Shown one piece after another: positions 20,670 through 29,588 of a stretch of 64,000 nucleotides of DNA. The notes below the pieces were generated by a model that was given only the letters and a program-made list of their open reading frames with translations, did not search any database and was not told the origin of the DNA. The position numbers and the translations under genes were made by a program. Numbering within the stretch: the stretch's first letter is position 1; every line of letters begins with the position of its first letter. This DNA comes from Bradyrhizobium genosp. L. GTDB taxonomy: Bacteria; Pseudomonadota; Alphaproteobacteria; Rhizobiales; Xanthobacteraceae. Location: contig NZ_CP061378.1 in assembly GCF_015624485.1 (NCBI RefSeq), positions 5,580,001 to 5,644,000 of the forward strand, written 5' to 3'.

Positions 20670-21359
20670 TCAATCACTGTTTGGCGCAATGACAGCAAGA
20701 ATCGCATAGTGCTCGATGCTTCCGTATGGTCGTGGACTTCCCAGAAGACTTTCCAACGAAAAGGGCTGAAGGCATACCTGATCTATAACCGATTGGGATA
20801 AGTCAATCGGATAAAAACCCTCCATAAGGTGTTTGAAAGTTCCAGAGCTATTGCAATCAAGCCCGATCTCTTGCAGCTGCGATCTATATTTCATCAAGTC
20901 GGAAAGACGCGGCAGATCCCATCCAAGCTGGGTGTTGTAATGAGAAATCGCGATTTCAATGCACTTGAACTCCACCTCAGGCCTGAGCAAGACGCGTCGG
21001 CCAACAAATCGCTGCTGCCTGCATGCATGCCCCGCGGCTTGGTGATTGAGGAGACACCATGGATGGTCCGCGGCCAACACGGGGATCATATCCGTGAAAG
21101 CAACGAACGCGGCTACGCGCATTCGCTGAATGATCTCCGCGTGCGACGAAATTCCTTCGACATTGCCTAGCCAATCTGACACAGGCGCGGCTCCTGTATC
21201 TGTCCATTGGATTGCGGCTCCGGCTTTTCGATGCTCTGACAGTACGAACGGATTGTCCGGAAGCCCCATCGACCTCAATGAAATCATCCGGTTGTCATAG
21301 GAATGGAAGCCGCGAAGCGGTCCAAGGATGGTTTCAATCTCGGTAGCGTTGACCGTCAT
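20670..21359 (-). CDS. Unknown protein inserted between murG and murC
   Basis: A 229-residue protein I do not recognise. It has no signal peptide or clear membrane segment; it looks soluble, with several cysteines and a His/Cys/Arg-rich stretch (HPWCLLNHQAAGHACRQQR) near residue 100. AGAGG lies just before the ATG, and the gene starts only nine bases after the murG stop, so it is built into the operon. By eye its base composition is clearly lower in G+C than the flanking mur genes, with rarer codons, which suggests recent acquisition. No function is proposed. Confidence 0.7.
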   Translation of the reverse strand: MTVNATEIETILGPLRGFHSYDNRMISLRSMGLPDNPFVLSEHRKAGAAIQWTDTGAAPVSDWLGNVEGISSHAEIIQRMRVAAFVAFTDMIPVLAADHPWCLLNHQAAGHACRQQRFVGRRVLLRPEVEFKCIEIAISHYNTQLGWDLPRLSDLMKYRSQLQEIGLDCNSSGTFKHLMEGFYPIDLSQSVIDQVCLQPFSLESLLGSPRPYGSIEHYAILAVIAPNSD

Positions 21360-21368
21360 GCACCTCTT

Positions 21369-22469
21369 TTACAACCCCGCCACTTTCGCCACCAGATCGG
21401 CGAGCCGTTCCGCGGCGTCGAGCCGGCCGACGCCGCGCGCGGCCTCCGCCATCGTGGTCAGCTTCGAAGGTTCTGCCGCAAAGGCGGTGATGTCGGCCGC
21501 CAGACGCTCGGGCGTAAAATCGTTCTGCTTGATGCGCAGCGCGCCGCCGGCGTCCGACAGCACGCCGGCATTGGCGAACTGGTCCTGATCGATCGCGCCC
21601 GGCAACGGCACCAGGATCGAGGGCCGGCCGATCGCGCCGAGCTCGGCGACGGTGCCGGCGCCGGAGCGCGAGATCACGAGCTGGCTCGATGCCAGCCGGG
21701 CCGGCAGATCGGCGAAGAACGGCGCGAGCTCGGCATTGATCTTGAGCCTGTCGTACACGGCGCGGACCCGTGTCATGTCCTCTTCGCGCACCTGCTGGGT
21801 GACGATCAGGCGGCTCCATAGCGCAGGCGCAAGCTTCTCGATCGCCGGCGGCACGATGTCGCTCATCACCCGCGCGCCCTGGCTGCCGCCGACGACGAGC
21901 AGGCGCAGCGGGCCGTCCGGTTCGGGCGAGGTATATTTCACCGCCGCCGCCGCAAGGATCGCCGGACGCATCGGCGTGCCGACGGTGGTGGCCTTGCCGG
22001 CGAGTGCGGGATCGCGATCCAGCACGCCCGGCAGCGAGGTCGCGATCGCGTCGACGCGGCCGGAGAGGAAGCGGTTGGCGCGGCCGAGCACCGCATTGGC
22101 ATCATGGATGATGCCGGGGACGCCGAGCAGGCGGGCCGCCACCAGCGGCGGCAGGGTCGGATAGCCGCCGAAGCCGACCACGGCCGATGGCTTCAGCCGG
22201 CGCACCGCATTGGCGGCAACCAGCGTGCCGTAGCCGAGCATCAACACGGTCCGTGCCAGCGAGAACGGATTGCGGCTGCGCACGGTCGCGCTCGGCACCA
22301 GGTCGATGTCGTCCCGGCCGAACAGGCCGGAGTAGCGCAACGCGCGACCGTCGGTCGCAAGCCGCACGCGCAGGCCGCGCCGGAGCAATTCCACGGCGAG
22401 CGCTTCCGCCGGGAACAGATGGCCGCCGGTGCCGCCGGCGGCCAGCAGAATCAAGGGCGCTTTGTCCAT
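21369..22469 (-). CDS. murG: UDP-GlcNAc lipid I transferase MurG
   Basis: Peripheral membrane glycosyltransferase that turns lipid I into lipid II. The 366-residue product has the N-terminal G loop LLAAGGTGGHLFPA, the second G loop SAVVGFGGYPTLPPLVAA and the C-domain loop LVVGGSQGARVMSD. The donor-site region ISRSGAGTVAELGAIGRPSILVPLPGAIDQDQ is clear. I chose the ATG at 22469 (MDKAPLIL), which has TTGGAAG just upstream, over the frame start at 22484. It follows ftsW by 50 bases. Confidence 0.96.
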   Translation of the reverse strand: MDKAPLILLAAGGTGGHLFPAEALAVELLRRGLRVRLATDGRALRYSGLFGRDDIDLVPSATVRSRNPFSLARTVLMLGYGTLVAANAVRRLKPSAVVGFGGYPTLPPLVAARLLGVPGIIHDANAVLGRANRFLSGRVDAIATSLPGVLDRDPALAGKATTVGTPMRPAILAAAAVKYTSPEPDGPLRLLVVGGSQGARVMSDIVPPAIEKLAPALWSRLIVTQQVREEDMTRVRAVYDRLKINAELAPFFADLPARLASSQLVISRSGAGTVAELGAIGRPSILVPLPGAIDQDQFANAGVLSDAGGALRIKQNDFTPERLAADITAFAAEPSKLTTMAEAARGVGRLDAAERLADLVAKVAGL

Positions 22470-22519
22470 CGCTTCCAAGTACATGGCATCCAGATAGCCG
22501 ACGCCGCCGTCACAGTCAC

Positions 22520-23671
22520 CTACGCATAAGCGCGCTGCGAGCTGGCGCCTTCCATCGATTCGATCTCGGTGCGCGGCCGCTGTCGGGTCAGCGCCAGCAT
22601 CATGCCGACGCCGTAGGCGAGCGACACGAACGAGGAGCCGCCATAGGAGATGAAGGGCAGCGTCATGCCCTTGGCCGGGATCAGTTGCAGATTGACCGCC
22701 ATGTTGATCGCGGCCTGCACGCCGAACAGGATCGCGAGCCCGGATGCTGCGAAGCGCGCGAACATGTCGTCGGTGGAATAGGCCCGCGTCAGCGTCCGGA
22801 TCACGACGAAGGCGAACAGCGCGACCAGCATCAGGCAGAGGATGATGCCGAATTCCTCCGCGGCGACCGCGAACACGAAGTCGGTGTGGCTGTCCGGCAG
22901 GCTGCGCTTGGCGATGCCCTCGCCCGGCCCGAGTCCGAACCAGCCGCCGTTCCAGAACGCTTCCATCGCGGTGTCGACCTGGAAGGTGTCACCCGAGGCC
23001 GGGTTCATGAAGCGCTTGATGCGGCCGGCGACGTGCGGCACCAGGAGATAGGCGAAGAACAGGCCGGCGCTGGCGGCGCCCGCCAATCCGAACACCCAGA
23101 TCATCCGCATGCCCGCGATGAAGAACAGCGCGCCCCACACGGTGAGGATCAGCATGGTCTGTCCGAAATCGGGCTCCATCACCAGCAGCGCGACCAGCAT
23201 CAGCAGCAGCACCAGCGCCATCGAGGTCGCCGGCATCTCCGGCTTCTTGGTCGATTCCGCGAACAGCCAGGCTGCGACGATCACGAAGGACGGCTTGGCG
23301 CATTCGGAGGCCTGGATGTTGACGCCGAGCAGCGTGATCCAGCGCCGCGAACCCTTGACCTCCGGCCCGATCAGCAGCGTGAGCACGATCAGGAAGATGC
23401 TGAGCGCGAACACGATCAGCGCGGTGCGCCGGATCTGCCGCGGCGTCATGAACGAGACGCCGATCAGGACGATCAGCGACGGCACCAGGAACATCACGTG
23501 CCGGTTGAAGAAATGGAAGGGATCGAGCCCGATCCGGGTCGCGACCGGCGGGCTCGCCGCCAGCGACAGGATGACGCCGGCCAGCATCAACGCGATGATC
23601 GCCGCAAGCAGCAGCTTGTCGACGGTCCACCACCAGTCCGAGAACGGGGTGCGTTGGTCACGGGCGAGCAT
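22520..23671 (-). CDS. ftsW: Lipid II polymerase FtsW (SEDS family)
   Basis: Integral membrane glycosyltransferase that polymerises septal peptidoglycan with FtsI. The product is 383 residues with about ten hydrophobic segments. SEDS features include the LLIGPEVKGSRRWI loop, MEPDFGQTMLI, the large periplasmic loop SLPDSHTDFVFAVAAEEFG with its essential region, and LPFISYGGSS near the C-terminus. The ATG at 23671 has GGGGA upstream; the frame also opens at a TTG at 23683. A family B palindrome lies between it and murD. Confidence 0.96.
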   Translation of the reverse strand: MLARDQRTPFSDWWWTVDKLLLAAIIALMLAGVILSLAASPPVATRIGLDPFHFFNRHVMFLVPSLIVLIGVSFMTPRQIRRTALIVFALSIFLIVLTLLIGPEVKGSRRWITLLGVNIQASECAKPSFVIVAAWLFAESTKKPEMPATSMALVLLLMLVALLVMEPDFGQTMLILTVWGALFFIAGMRMIWVFGLAGAASAGLFFAYLLVPHVAGRIKRFMNPASGDTFQVDTAMEAFWNGGWFGLGPGEGIAKRSLPDSHTDFVFAVAAEEFGIILCLMLVALFAFVVIRTLTRAYSTDDMFARFAASGLAILFGVQAAINMAVNLQLIPAKGMTLPFISYGGSSFVSLAYGVGMMLALTRQRPRTEIESMEGASSQRAYA

Positions 23672-23786
23672 GGGCGTCCCCAAATGGCAGAGGTAACGTC
23701 CATTCGTGGCCCAGGATGGTTTCCAGGGAGTTAACGGGATGGGTCACTTTTGAGGGAGACGATTTGCTGTGGCCGCAAACACAACT

Positions 23787-23908
23787 GTCGTCCCGGCGAA
23801 GGCCGGGACCCATAACCACAGGACTACGTCGTTGAAGCGAGCTGGAGCTCCAGCGTCGCCCAATAATTTCCATTCGGGGTTATGGGTCCCGGCCTTCGCC
23901 GGGACGAC
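23787..23908. repeat. Palindromic element family B between murD and ftsW
   Basis: A 122-bp element bounded by GTCGTCCCGG and CCGGGACGAC. The arms contain GGCGAAGGCCGGGACCCATA and its inverse, around a less conserved core of about 60 bases. It fills most of the gap between the murD stop and the ftsW start. The second copy is at 55575-55696. Confidence 0.82.
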
Positions 23909-23928
23909 ACCGAATATGCGGCGCGCAG

Positions 23929-25338
23929 TCACACCACCGGCTTCACGCCGGGCAACGCCTGCACCAGGTCGCGGAACGCGGCGCCGCGGATCTCGAAATT
24001 GCGGTACTGGTCGAACGAGGCGCAGGCCGGCGACAGCAACACGACGGCTTCGCTGAGCCCCGCCGCCTCTGCATCCCGCGCGGCGCCGGCGACCGCGACA
24101 TCGAGCGTGCCGGACATCTCGTGCGGCACGCGGTCGCCGAGCGTGCCGGCGAACTCGGCGGCCGCCTCGCCGATCAGATAGGCCTTGCGGATGTGCGGGA
24201 AATAGCCGGTCAGGCTGGTGATGCCGCCGGCCTTCGGCTTGCCGCCGGCGATCCAGAAGATGTCGGCAAAGGACGACAGCGCATGCGCCGCCGCATCCGC
24301 ATTGGTGCCCTTGGAGTCGTTGACGAACAGCACGTTGCCGCGGCGGCCGACCTGTTCCATGCGATGGGCGAGGCCGGGGAAGCTGCGCAGGCCGTTCTGC
24401 AGCGTGTCGTTTGAGATTCCCATCGCCAGCGCGCAGGCCGCGGCGCACGCCGCGTTCTGCGCGTTGTGCAGGCCGCGCAGCGAACCGATGCCGCCGAGCC
24501 GCGCCACTTCGCTGCGTGCCGCACCGGATGCGCGCACAATGGTCTCGTGCTCGACATAGACGCCATCGGGCAGTGGGTTCTTCACGGAGATACGGACCAC
24601 GCGCTTGCCGGCGCGATCAAGCCGGTCGGCGATGTCGCGGCACCAGCCGTCGTCGACGCCGACGATCGCGGTGCCACCCGGCTGCACGCCCGCGACCAGC
24701 CGCTCCTTCACGGCGGCGTAATGCGCCAGCGTGCCGTGGCGGTCGATATGGTCCTCGGTGACGTTGAGCAGGATACCGACCGAGGGATCGAGCGACGGAC
24801 AGAGATCGATCTGGTAGGACGACATCTCGATCACATGGACGCGGCCCATGCGCGGCGGCTCCAGCGACAGGATCGCGGTGCCGATATTGCCGCCCATCTG
24901 GGTGTCGTAGCCGGCGACCTTCATGAGGTGCGCGATCAGCGCGGTCGTGGTCGACTTGCCGTTGGTGCCGGTGATGGCGACGAACGGCGCGTTCGGCGCG
25001 TGGCGGCGCCGCTCGCGGCAGAACAGCTCGATATCGCCGATCACCTCGATACCGGCCTCGCGCGCCTTCAGCACGCTCCAATGCGGCGCCGGATGGGTGA
25101 GCGGCGCGCCGGGGGTGAGGATCAGCGCGCCGAAGTTCGCCCAAGACGTGGTCTGCACGGTGCGCAGATCGGCGGTGGTGAAGCCGGCCTGCGCCGCCTT
25201 GGCAACATTGTCGGCGCTGTCGTCAGCCGCGATCACCTCGGCGCCGCCGGCCCTCAGCGCGTGGCAGCTGGCAAGGCCGGAGCCGCCGAGGCCGAACACC
25301 GCGACCGTCTTGCCTGCGAAGGAGGTGACTGGGATCAT
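23929..25338 (-). CDS. murD: UDP-MurNAc-L-Ala--D-Glu ligase
   Basis: ATP-dependent ligase adding D-Glu. The product is 469 residues from the ATG at 25338 ([20 protein letters not shown]). The ATP loop is [18 protein letters not shown], the middle domain has [19 protein letters not shown] and [12 protein letters not shown], and the C-domain has [13 protein letters not shown]. The start codon lies inside a perfect 14-bp hairpin (25331-25361) and only a poor GGCGG ribosome site is visible. The in-frame GTG at 25440 is inside a palindrome and is unlikely. mraY is upstream. Confidence 0.95.
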   Translation of the reverse strand: MIPVTSFAGKTVAVFGLGGSGLASCHALRAGGAEVIAADDSADNVAKAAQAGFTTADLRTVQTTSWANFGALILTPGAPLTHPAPHWSVLKAREAGIEVIGDIELFCRERRRHAPNAPFVAITGTNGKSTTTALIAHLMKVAGYDTQMGGNIGTAILSLEPPRMGRVHVIEMSSYQIDLCPSLDPSVGILLNVTEDHIDRHGTLAHYAAVKERLVAGVQPGGTAIVGVDDGWCRDIADRLDRAGKRVVRISVKNPLPDGVYVEHETIVRASGAARSEVARLGGIGSLRGLHNAQNAACAAACALAMGISNDTLQNGLRSFPGLAHRMEQVGRRGNVLFVNDSKGTNADAAAHALSSFADIFWIAGGKPKAGGITSLTGYFPHIRKAYLIGEAAAEFAGTLGDRVPHEMSGTLDVAVAGAARDAEAAGLSEAVVLLSPACASFDQYRNFEIRGAAFRDLVQALPGVKPVV

Positions 25339-25361
25339 GACGGCACCGCCGTCATGATCCC
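25331..25361 (-). promoter_or_regulatory. Perfect hairpin over the murD start codon
   Basis: Arms GGGATCATGACGGC and GCCGTCATGATCCC are exact complements (14 bp) around a 3-base loop. On the murD transcript the initiating ATG is in the 3' arm, so this fold would hide the start. It lies one base from the family A palindrome at 25363. The structure is certain; an effect on translation is inferred. Confidence 0.6.
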
Positions 25362-25362
25362 A

Positions 25363-25438
25363 GTCATTCCGGGGCTCGCGAAGCGAGAACCCGGAATCTC
25401 GAGGTTCCGGGTTCTCGCTTCGCGAGCCCCGGAACGAC
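25363..25438. repeat. Family A double palindrome between mraY and murD
   Basis: A 76-bp, nearly perfect palindrome from GTCATTCCGGGGCTCGCG to CGAGCCCCGGAACGAC. Both arms carry the inner stem CTCGC/GCGAG. It lies between the mraY stop and the murD start, inside the operon. Confidence 0.87.
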
Positions 25439-25459
25439 ACCTATTGGGATACAAAATCA

Positions 25460-26566
25460 TCACCGCAGCTTCAGCGAGGAGAGGCCGGCGAGCGCCAGCA
25501 TCACCGAGATGATCCAGAAGCGGATCACGATCTGCGGCTCGGTCCAGCCCTTCTGCTCGAAATGATGGTGCAGCGGCGCCATCCGGAACACGCGCTTGCC
25601 CGTCAGCTTGAACGAGGTGACCTGCACGATCACCGAGACCGCCTCGAGCACGAACAGGCCGCCGATCACCGCCAGCACGATCTCGTGCTTCACCGCGACC
25701 GCCACTGCGCCCAGCATGCCGCCGAGCGCGAGCGAGCCGGTATCGCCCATGAAGATCGAGGCCGGCGGCGCATTGAACCAGAGGAAACCGAGTCCGGCAC
25801 CGAGCACCGCGCCGCACAGCACTGCGAGCTCGCCGGTGCCGGCGACATAGTTGATCTGCAGGTATTCCGAGAACACCGCGTTGCCGGTCAGATACGCGAT
25901 CATGCCGAAGCTCGCCGCGGCGATCATGACCGGGACGATGGCGAGGCCGTCGAGGCCGTCGGTCAGGTTCACCGCATTGCCGGAGCCGACCATGACGAAG
26001 GCGCCGAAGATCACGAAGAACCAGCCGAGATTGATCACGAGATCCTTGAAGAAGGGAATCACGAGCGAAGTCGAGGAGACGTCGCGCCCGAGCCGGATCA
26101 GCGCATAGGTCGCGGCGACCGCGATCACCCCCTCGATCAAAAGCCGCAGCCGGCTCGCGAAGCCGCTGGTGGTCTGCTTCGTGACCTTCAAATAATCGTC
26201 ATAAAAGCCGACGAAGCCGAAGCCGAGCGTCACCGCCAGCACGATCCAGACATAGGGGTTGAGCGGGTTGGCCCACAGCAGCGTCGACACCACGAGCCCC
26301 GACAGGATCATCAGCCCGCCCATCGTGGGCGTGCCCTTCTTGGAGATCAGATGCGATTGCGGGCCATCGCTGCGGATCGGCTGGCCCTTGCCCTGCCGCA
26401 GCCGCAGATGATCGATGATCCAGGGCCCGAACAGGAAGACGAACAGCGCCCCGGTCACGATCGCGCCGCCGGTACGGAAGGTGATGTAACGGAATACGTT
26501 CAGGGCGCTGCGGAACGGCCCGAAGCCCGGAACGGTGTTGGACAGTTCGATCAACCAGTAGAACAT
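25460..26566 (-). CDS. mraY: Phospho-MurNAc-pentapeptide transferase MraY
   Basis: Integral membrane enzyme that moves phospho-MurNAc-pentapeptide to undecaprenyl phosphate, giving lipid I. The 368-residue product has about ten membrane segments. The catalytic aspartates are in FYDDYLKV and in [27 protein letters not shown] is the third hallmark, and [12 protein letters not shown] is the conserved HHH loop. ATG at 26566. It follows murF by ten bases. Confidence 0.97.
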   Translation of the reverse strand: MFYWLIELSNTVPGFGPFRSALNVFRYITFRTGGAIVTGALFVFLFGPWIIDHLRLRQGKGQPIRSDGPQSHLISKKGTPTMGGLMILSGLVVSTLLWANPLNPYVWIVLAVTLGFGFVGFYDDYLKVTKQTTSGFASRLRLLIEGVIAVAATYALIRLGRDVSSTSLVIPFFKDLVINLGWFFVIFGAFVMVGSGNAVNLTDGLDGLAIVPVMIAAASFGMIAYLTGNAVFSEYLQINYVAGTGELAVLCGAVLGAGLGFLWFNAPPASIFMGDTGSLALGGMLGAVAVAVKHEIVLAVIGGLFVLEAVSVIVQVTSFKLTGKRVFRMAPLHHHFEQKGWTEPQIVIRFWIISVMLALAGLSSLKLR

Positions 26567-26576
26567 TCAAAAAGCC

Positions 26577-28010
26577 CTATACCGTTTCTTCGTGCACGGC
26601 TTTGTCGGGAAAGCGCTTTTCCAGCGCGCTGACAATCACCTTCATCTTCGAACCCAGCGACCCCTTCACCATGATCGCATCACCGGCGCGGACCGCGGCG
26701 ACCGCCTGCGCTTCCAGCGCCGCCGAGCTCTCCGCATAGCCTCCCCGCTTGCCGGTGGAAAGGGCATCCCACAAATTCCGCATCAGCGGACCACAACAAT
26801 ATACGAGGTCGATGCGGTTGGCCGCGATCGCCTCGGCGAGGCCGCGGTGCAGGTCGGGCCCGGTCGGCCCGAGCTCCAGCATGTCGCCGAGCACCGCGAT
26901 GCGGCGGCCATGCGCGCTGACCGCAGCCTGGCCGAGCACGTTGAGCGCGGCGCCCATCGAGGCCGGATTGGCGTTGTAGCTCTCGTCGATCAGCGTCGCC
27001 TCGCCATGGCCGACCTCGAGCCTGCGGCGGACACCGCGCCCCGAGGGCGCCTCGAGCTGCGACAGCGACAGTGCCGCGCGTGCGATGTCGGCGCCGAGCA
27101 GCGTGGCGCCCGCCAGCACCGCGAGCGAGTTCATCGCCATGTGCCGGCCGGGCATGCCGATCTTGTAGGTGATGTCGTGGTCGAGGATGTCGGCATGCAC
27201 CGCCGAGCAGGTCGGGTGCAGCGACACATCGATCAGCCGCGCTTCCGCGCGCTTGTTGGTGCCGAACGAGACGATGCGCGAGATGCCGGCCTTCTTGGCC
27301 GCGCGCTGCAGTCGCGCGAACTGCGCATTGTCGCGGTTAAGCACGACGGCGCCATCGGGCTCGACGCCGAGAAAGATCTCCGCCTTGGCATCGGCGATCG
27401 CCTCGATCCCTGCGAAGAATTCCAGATGCACCGGCTCGACCGTGGTGATGACGGCGACATGCGGCCGCACCATTTTCACCAGCGGCGTGATCTCGCCGGC
27501 ATGGTTCATGCCGATCTCGAACACAGCAAAGCGCGTGTCCGCGGGGCAGCGCGCCAGCGACAGCGGCACGCCCCAATGATTGTTGAACGACGCCACCGAC
27601 GCATGGGTCTCGCCCTGCGCCGAGAGCACCTTTCGCAGCGCCTCCTTGGTCGAGGTCTTGCCGACCGACCCGGTCACCGCGATGATCCGCGCCCCGAGCC
27701 GCGCGCGCGAGGCGTGCGCGAGCTCGACGAGGCCGGCCAGCACGTCGGCGACCACGAGCAGCGGCGCATCCGCCGGGAATTTGTCGCGTTGCGCCGTCTC
27801 GACGACGGCGAGCGCGGCGCCATTCTTCAGCGCGGCCCCGACGAAGCCGTGGCCGTCATGCAGGTCGCCCTTGATCGCGAAATAGGCTTCGCCCGGCTTG
27901 ATGGTGCGGCTGTCGATCGAGAGACCGGTGACACCGTCCGGCAACGCGCCTTGCGTTGCTGCGCGCATCGCCTGCGCCATCGCATCCGACGTCCACAACA
28001 AAGTGCTCAT
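26577..28010 (-). CDS. murF: UDP-MurNAc-tripeptide--D-Ala-D-Ala ligase
   Basis: Adds the D-Ala-D-Ala dipeptide made by Ddl to the tripeptide precursor. The 477-residue product has the N-terminal stretch GLSIDSRTIKPGEAYFAIKGDLHDGHGFV typical of MurE/MurF substrate-binding domains, the ATP loop AVTGSVGKTSTKEALRKV, and VGMP-like middle-domain motifs including EIGMNHAGEI. DESYNANPASMGAAL marks the C-domain. The start overlaps the murE stop by four bases (ATGA). Confidence 0.96.
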   Translation of the reverse strand: MSTLLWTSDAMAQAMRAATQGALPDGVTGLSIDSRTIKPGEAYFAIKGDLHDGHGFVGAALKNGAALAVVETAQRDKFPADAPLLVVADVLAGLVELAHASRARLGARIIAVTGSVGKTSTKEALRKVLSAQGETHASVASFNNHWGVPLSLARCPADTRFAVFEIGMNHAGEITPLVKMVRPHVAVITTVEPVHLEFFAGIEAIADAKAEIFLGVEPDGAVVLNRDNAQFARLQRAAKKAGISRIVSFGTNKRAEARLIDVSLHPTCSAVHADILDHDITYKIGMPGRHMAMNSLAVLAGATLLGADIARAALSLSQLEAPSGRGVRRRLEVGHGEATLIDESYNANPASMGAALNVLGQAAVSAHGRRIAVLGDMLELGPTGPDLHRGLAEAIAANRIDLVYCCGPLMRNLWDALSTGKRGGYAESSAALEAQAVAAVRAGDAIMVKGSLGSKMKVIVSALEKRFPDKAVHEETV

Positions 28011-29464
28011 GCGCCCTCCGCGGCCAATGCGTCGGCGACCGCCTCGTGATCGCTGAACGGCAACGTCTTGCCACCGATGATTTGCCCCACCTCATGGCCC
28101 TTGCCGGCCACGACCAATGCATCGCCCGGCGCCAGGCCGGCAATCCCGGCACGGATCGCCTCGGCCCGGTCGCCGATCTCGCGCGCGCCTTTGGCGGTCG
28201 CCATGATGGCGGCGCGGATCGCCTCCGGTTTCTCGCTGCGCGGATTGTCGTCGGTGACGATGACGCTGTCGGCATTCTCCGCCGCGATCGCCCCCATGAT
28301 CGGGCGTTTGCCCGCATCGCGATCGCCGCCGGCGCCGAAGATCACGACGAGCTTGCGCCTGGCATAGGGCCGCAGCGCCTGCAGCGCCTTCGCGAGCGCA
28401 TCGGGCTTGTGGGCGTAGTCGACGAAGATCGGCGCGCCGTTGTGCTCGCCGACGAATTCCAGCCGGCCCTTGGCGCCTTCGAGATGTTCGAGTGAGCCGA
28501 ACACGTCATCGGCGGCGCTGCCGGTGCCGATTGCGAGGCCGGCCGCCACCAGCGCATTCTCGATCTGGAATTCGCCGACCAGCGGCAGCCGGATCGTGCG
28601 GGTGCGGCTGCGATGCTCGATCACTAGCTTTTGCGCAAAGCCGTCGATCGCAGTGTCCAGGACGCGGATGCCATCGCCGGCGTCGCCGTCACGCCCGACT
28701 GCGATGATCCGCAATCCGCGCTCGCGCGCCGCACCGATCACCTGCGCCGAGCAATCATGATCGGCCGAGATCACCGCAGCGCCGCCGTCGACAACGAGAT
28801 CGCGGAACAGCCGGAGCTTGGCGTTCAGGTAATGCGCGACGTCGGGATGGTAATCCATGTGATCGCGCGACAGATTGGTGAAGCCGCCGGCGGCGATGCG
28901 GACGCCGTCGAGGCGATACTGGTCGAGGCCGTGCGAGGAGGCCTCGAAGGCCAGATGTGTGACGCCGTCACTTGCGATCTCGTCAAGCTGGCGATGCAAC
29001 GCGATCGGGTCGGGCGTGGTCAGCGAGCCGTAGACGGTGCGCTTGTCCGACACCAGGCCGATGGTGCCGATGCTCGCCGAGGAATGGCCGAGCCGCTGCC
29101 AGATCTGGCGCGTGAAGGCGGCGACCGAGGTCTTGCCGCTGGTGCCGGTCACCGCCGCGATCGTCTGCGGCTGGCGGGAAAAGAACTTCGCGGCGGCGAG
29201 CGCCAGCGCGCGGCGCGGATTTGCCGTGACGACGAACGGCACGCGAAACGCGCCCTGCGGCGGATGGTCGCCGGCGATCGCGACCGCGCCCGCCGCAATC
29301 GCCGCGTCGATGAAACGCGCACCGTCGGTCTTAGCTCCGGCCAGCGCGAAGAACAGGTCGCCCGGCTTCACCGCGCGGCTGTCGACCGCAAGACCACCGA
29401 CCACGACGGTGTCGGCACTCGGATCGATCGTCGTGTCATCGCTGAAGAGGTCGCGAAGTCTCAT
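28007..29464 (-). CDS. murE: UDP-MurNAc-L-Ala-D-Glu--meso-DAP ligase
   Basis: Adds the third residue of the peptide stem. The 485-residue product has GGLAVDSRAVKPGDLFFAL in the N-domain, the ATP loop AVTGTSGKTSVAAFT (about 105-118) and the C-domain motif DDNPRSEKPEAIR. DNPR is the known selector for meso-diaminopimelate rather than lysine, so the cell wall is DAP-type. ATG at 29464. A dispersed repeat separates it from ftsI. Confidence 0.96.
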   Translation of the reverse strand: MRLRDLFSDDTTIDPSADTVVVGGLAVDSRAVKPGDLFFALAGAKTDGARFIDAAIAAGAVAIAGDHPPQGAFRVPFVVTANPRRALALAAAKFFSRQPQTIAAVTGTSGKTSVAAFTRQIWQRLGHSSASIGTIGLVSDKRTVYGSLTTPDPIALHRQLDEIASDGVTHLAFEASSHGLDQYRLDGVRIAAGGFTNLSRDHMDYHPDVAHYLNAKLRLFRDLVVDGGAAVISADHDCSAQVIGAARERGLRIIAVGRDGDAGDGIRVLDTAIDGFAQKLVIEHRSRTRTIRLPLVGEFQIENALVAAGLAIGTGSAADDVFGSLEHLEGAKGRLEFVGEHNGAPIFVDYAHKPDALAKALQALRPYARRKLVVIFGAGGDRDAGKRPIMGAIAAENADSVIVTDDNPRSEKPEAIRAAIMATAKGAREIGDRAEAIRAGIAGLAPGDALVVAGKGHEVGQIIGGKTLPFSDHEAVADALAAEGA

Positions 29465-29507
29465 GATCTTCCAGTCTGGCCGGCGCCGTTCTGGCGCCGC
29501 ATCTCTT

Positions 29508-29576
29508 GAGCATGGTCTGATCGGAAAACCGCTACACGTCTTGCGCTGGCGCGGCCCTCCGGGTCCGGATCATGCT
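29508..29576. repeat. Dispersed repeat with GAGCATG/ATCATGCT ends (family F, copy 2)
   Basis: A 69-bp repeat starting GAGCATGGTCTGATCGG and ending GGTCCGGATCATGCT, with GGAAAACCGCT near its left end, matching the complementary core of the copy at 1893-1956. It is located in the ftsI-murE gap of the operon. Confidence 0.6.
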
Positions 29577-29588
29577 GTCATGTACGCC

